From Voacanga thouarsii (lineage: Eukaryota > Streptophyta > Magnoliopsida > Gentianales > Apocynaceae), in the NCBI GenBank assembly GCA_026120185.1, contig JANUWF010002124.1:186001-250000 (forward strand): a stretch of 64,000 nt of DNA, in the 5' to 3' direction. Numbering within the stretch: the stretch's first letter is position 1; each line of letters begins with the position of its first letter. The notes under the pieces are model-generated. The model was given only the letters and a program-made list of their open reading frames with translations, did no database searches and had not been told where the DNA came from. A program made the position numbers and the translations under genes. Below, piece by piece: positions 61,031 to 64,000 of the stretch.

Positions 61031-62715
61031 AGGTTTAAAAAGGGGGGAAAGCAAAGCACGCAGCGGAAGCGAAAAACTTAAATTGGAAAAACTAAAGAAC
61101 AGATGAATCTCGAACGGAGCCGGCGCCGGTTCTGGTAGCCTCAGCCGGCACCGGTCCCACTCTAGATGGATTCCGAGGTAAAAAAAAACCTAACCTTTTC
61201 TTCTTGTTCACAAAGATGGCTGGACCGAAATGTGTGGGACTGGGGTAGGTGCACTTGTGGAAACCCCTGGTGCTATTCTTGCAAGCCTTCTAATCTGTCT
61301 TTACATCTATATGAATGCCAATCTCTAGATCTTCCAGTATATGGCATACCTAATCCCATGTGGTGAACAACTCACAGGGCTAAGCAATATTTTTCAGAGA
61401 GAGAAAGAGGCTGTACGTTTTTCTTGCTCAGTGAAGAAGCAGTGAAAAATAACATTCGTTCCAGGCACAGAGAAGGGGCTGTCCAAAACCAATGTACATC
61501 TCTATTCTCCTATTTAACCTAAATAAAACTTTAGGTTAAACTGGATTGGCCCATTGGACTCTTAGTTTAGCCTTTTAGACTTAAATTAATTATTCTAATT
61601 AGAACCAAATAAATGGTCCAATAAATAATTAATTTTCCATCCTAAATAAACTAGTCCAATTAACAAGCCTACATTAGTTTTGTCCCAGGCCAATCTTTAA
61701 TTAATCAAACTGGGCCAAAGCCCTGAACAATTAATTAACTCGCCAAACTAATTTAATTAATTCTCTCTCTCCATAGACCTTTATTTTATTCTAGCCTAAT
61801 AATTAAATCAGACTACTTAAATAAAATAAATTCCTTTTAATTTAATTTAAGACCAATTCCTTACCCCTATATTTAATTAGTACTCACGGACTATACTAGG
61901 GACCAAAAGACACACTACCTTGGCTATTAAAATGACCAAAATACTCTTACCATATAAATAGCTGTATTTTGCATTTTAAATATTTCCTAATATCACCATA
62001 AGAAAATATTGACCCTAAGGACAATGTTGTGTTAGCAAAGTCTCCGACCTACAGGTGTAATGACTAAAATACCCCTCTATACATCGCCATACGTTTAGAG
62101 AGGAAGAAATGTACTAACACCTCTATAAATGACATCTACCATCCTTAGGCTTCTAGTCCAATGATTCATGACTTCCGAGCTTGCTTTCTCTTTCCAAAGG
62201 AGCTACCCTAAAGCAAACATCCAAGTCATGTTTCCCAGGGCCCTGGATATTTAGATTATTCAGACAACCTCAAGGGGCGATATAGTATAGAAACTATCTT
62301 GTACAAGTCTATCTTAACTGACTAGTCACACATACCTAACATGCGAGTATATTAGTCCTACGATAGAACCTCAACTATAGTATATCAAGGTACATGTTTC
62401 CAACTTCGTCAGACCACCAACTTATACTCATGTTGTAGAATACTAGTCCACATTGTATTAGTAGTAGTCTAGGTTTCTACCTTATAATACTTTAACAAAC
62501 CACTACTACAGGTCCTATTCTATGTTTTTGAAATATGCTTATGTCGTGAGGTGAGTGGACTACTCATTGGCTAAACGTAAGCCATTCCTCATTTGGAATT
62601 CACAATATAATAACCTAGAAATGATGAGAATCTCATTCTCATCAATCAGTAAAGAACAAATGTTTATGTGTTAAGTAACCTATGATCCATACCTTATTGT
62701 AAAATGGTGACTATT
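61031..62715 (-). mobile_element. Family C-like LTR (C3), truncated at its start
   Basis: Aligns with 40020-41232 on the minus strand (GACCCTAAGGACAATGTTGTG near 62010, TCATTTGGAATTCACAATATAATAA near 62590, CCTTATTGTAAAATGG near 62690). The usual first ~150 bp of the LTR are missing where family A LTR begins at 62716. The left end has CGCAGCGGAAGCG near 61060 and a perfect 10-nt palindrome CCGGCGCCGG at 61120-61129; its exact boundary is unclear. Confidence 0.65.
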
Positions 62716-64000
62716 TGTTGGGTATCTCAGGATCGTATCTTATACGACGCAGCGGAAAATAAAACGAGATACCCTCCCAGGACCCATCTATGCGTGGAAA
62801 ACAAGATATAAAGAGACTAAAGGTAACAACTTTTTACCTTTAGGTGATCGTCCGAAGAACAGAATTTCTTCTTCAACTCGAGGCGCGATACAGTAATCCT
62901 CATGATCAATCTCCACGTGAGTTGAACGTCTAACCATTATAATCGCAGTGTGTGATTATCTCTAACAGTAATCCACATAGAGGAATACTCAAGCACGAAG
63001 TTTTCTGTGCTAGCAAAAATTCTAAGTGGTAGCTAGGGTTCTTTTTCAAGATCAAATCGAGAGAGAGGAAGAAGAAAAGAAGGTTTATGTAGCTGCAGTT
63101 TTTCTCACATGAATTACCCTTAGGGTTTTCGGTTATATCATCATAAAACCAAAAATTCACTGAAAATTTAGAATTCTAAAACAAATAGAGTTCCCTAATT
63201 GTAATTGGAAACATCAAGTTATCACAATTACAACTTGTACCACAAATTATAACTAATTATAATTTGTCCACAATAACTTCTCTTTCTCTCAATTAACCCA
63301 ACAAAGTTATCAAATAACATCTTGAGTATATAATCCTCTATTGTGTATCACCTATTAGGTTTCCTAGTCAATTGGTAGAGAACATGAATTAATCCAAACG
63401 TCATTGAGATTAATAATCCATAATTAATTAGATTAATCCTATTAATTCTAATCAGGATTGGTTTAATAATTTATCAATTAATAAATCCATATTTCCAGAT
63501 CATGAGTGGTATCTAGCAACACATCATGACCACCCAAGTGTCTATGAAGTCAAGTAGCTTGACATGAACCCTTTAATAACAAACTTTAGTGCAATTAACT
63601 CCTTTCACTGTACGATATCTCATTCGGTTTGGAGTACAAAATTAGTGCCAACTCCCTCCAGAAATAATTCTAGCCCAAATACAATAGTAGTTGTACCAGG
63701 AACCCACTACTCTAAATGTGTATCAATTGGAACTATTTCCAATACAAAATCGCCTTAGCCAAGGACTTTCAAGTAGTAATTCCTACAAGTGGCCGTGAGA
63801 TATTCGCCCCTATTATTAGGAGTGGTGAATCCTTTATTGACACTCTCAACTACTTTCATTTACCTCACAATGTACCAAATATCCATCCCATTGGTGACCC
63901 TCGATCGAGCTTCGGAGATTGGAATCAAAGTACAAGGCTCAGCAAACAAAGTATCTTAGACATCTCGAGTCTAAGGATACTTGCTCGTTTACTATATTGA
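62716..64000 (-). mobile_element. Family A LTR, truncated by window end (A6)
   Basis: TGTTGGGTATCTCAGG at 62716 is the reversed LTR end; 1285 bp are visible and match 46898-48180 throughout. The LTR start lies beyond 64000. It interrupts the C3 LTR. Confidence 0.88.

Overview
The window looks like repeat-rich plant DNA, probably from a eudicot, and contains no recognisable host gene. It is AT-rich. Almost every protein-like stretch belongs to a decayed LTR retrotransposon: Ty1/copia gag, protease, integrase, reverse transcriptase (RT) and RNase H, plus one Ty3/gypsy gag-protease. LTRs with TG...CA ends and primer-binding sites of the plant initiator-Met tRNA type (TGGTATCAGAGC-like) confirm this. 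The sequence does not allow a species call.

Layout. (1) 1-2382: minus-strand copia gag-pol remnant. (2) 2383-14513: two partial members of a copia family with ~1.7 kb LTRs (called family A here, Angela-like by LTR length and Gag/Pol style) joined head to head near 9890. The left LTR is split by a 4.28 kb non-coding insertion with a CTTAA target duplication. (3) 14514-32496: a SIRE-type copia element on the minus strand (5' LTR 31204-32496, gag) whose gag is interrupted by a second, plus-strand SIRE-type element (15142-30512). The 5' LTR of that second element is in turn split by another copy of the 4.3-4.5 kb insertion (16249-20749). The plus-strand SIRE-type element carries gag, pol and, after pol, an extra sense ORF of about 500 codons (26385-27881) interrupted by four stops. 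(4) 32497-34627: AT-rich unassigned DNA with a (CA)n(TA)n microsatellite. (5) 34628-39659: a minus-strand Ty3/gypsy element with two LTRs, PBS and PPT but only gag-protease. (6) 39660-41828: fragments of a third copia family (family C: an LTR, RNase H end and an inverted LTR start). (7) 41829-46897: plus-strand family A leader and gag-pol. (8) 46898 to about 54842: the most complete family A element, minus strand, LTR to LTR. (9) 54843-58640: a mosaic of family A LTR pieces in both orientations, including a large inverted repeat. (10) 58641-61030: unassigned DNA with GC-rich palindromes. (11) 61031-62715: family C-like LTR. (12) 62716-64000: family A LTR running off the window.

All coding parts are broken by stops or frameshifts, so none looks autonomous. 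The elements still show how they worked: PBS-primed reverse transcription, Gag zinc knuckles, DDE integrase and YVDD RT motifs. The most interesting points are a 14-nt palindrome in the untranslated leaders of family A that stays palindromic through paired base changes, the post-pol ORF of the SIRE-type element, a gag-only gypsy element, and head-to-head element junctions. Coordinates of element boundaries come from comparing copies by eye and may be off by a few bases; family and lineage names are inferences.
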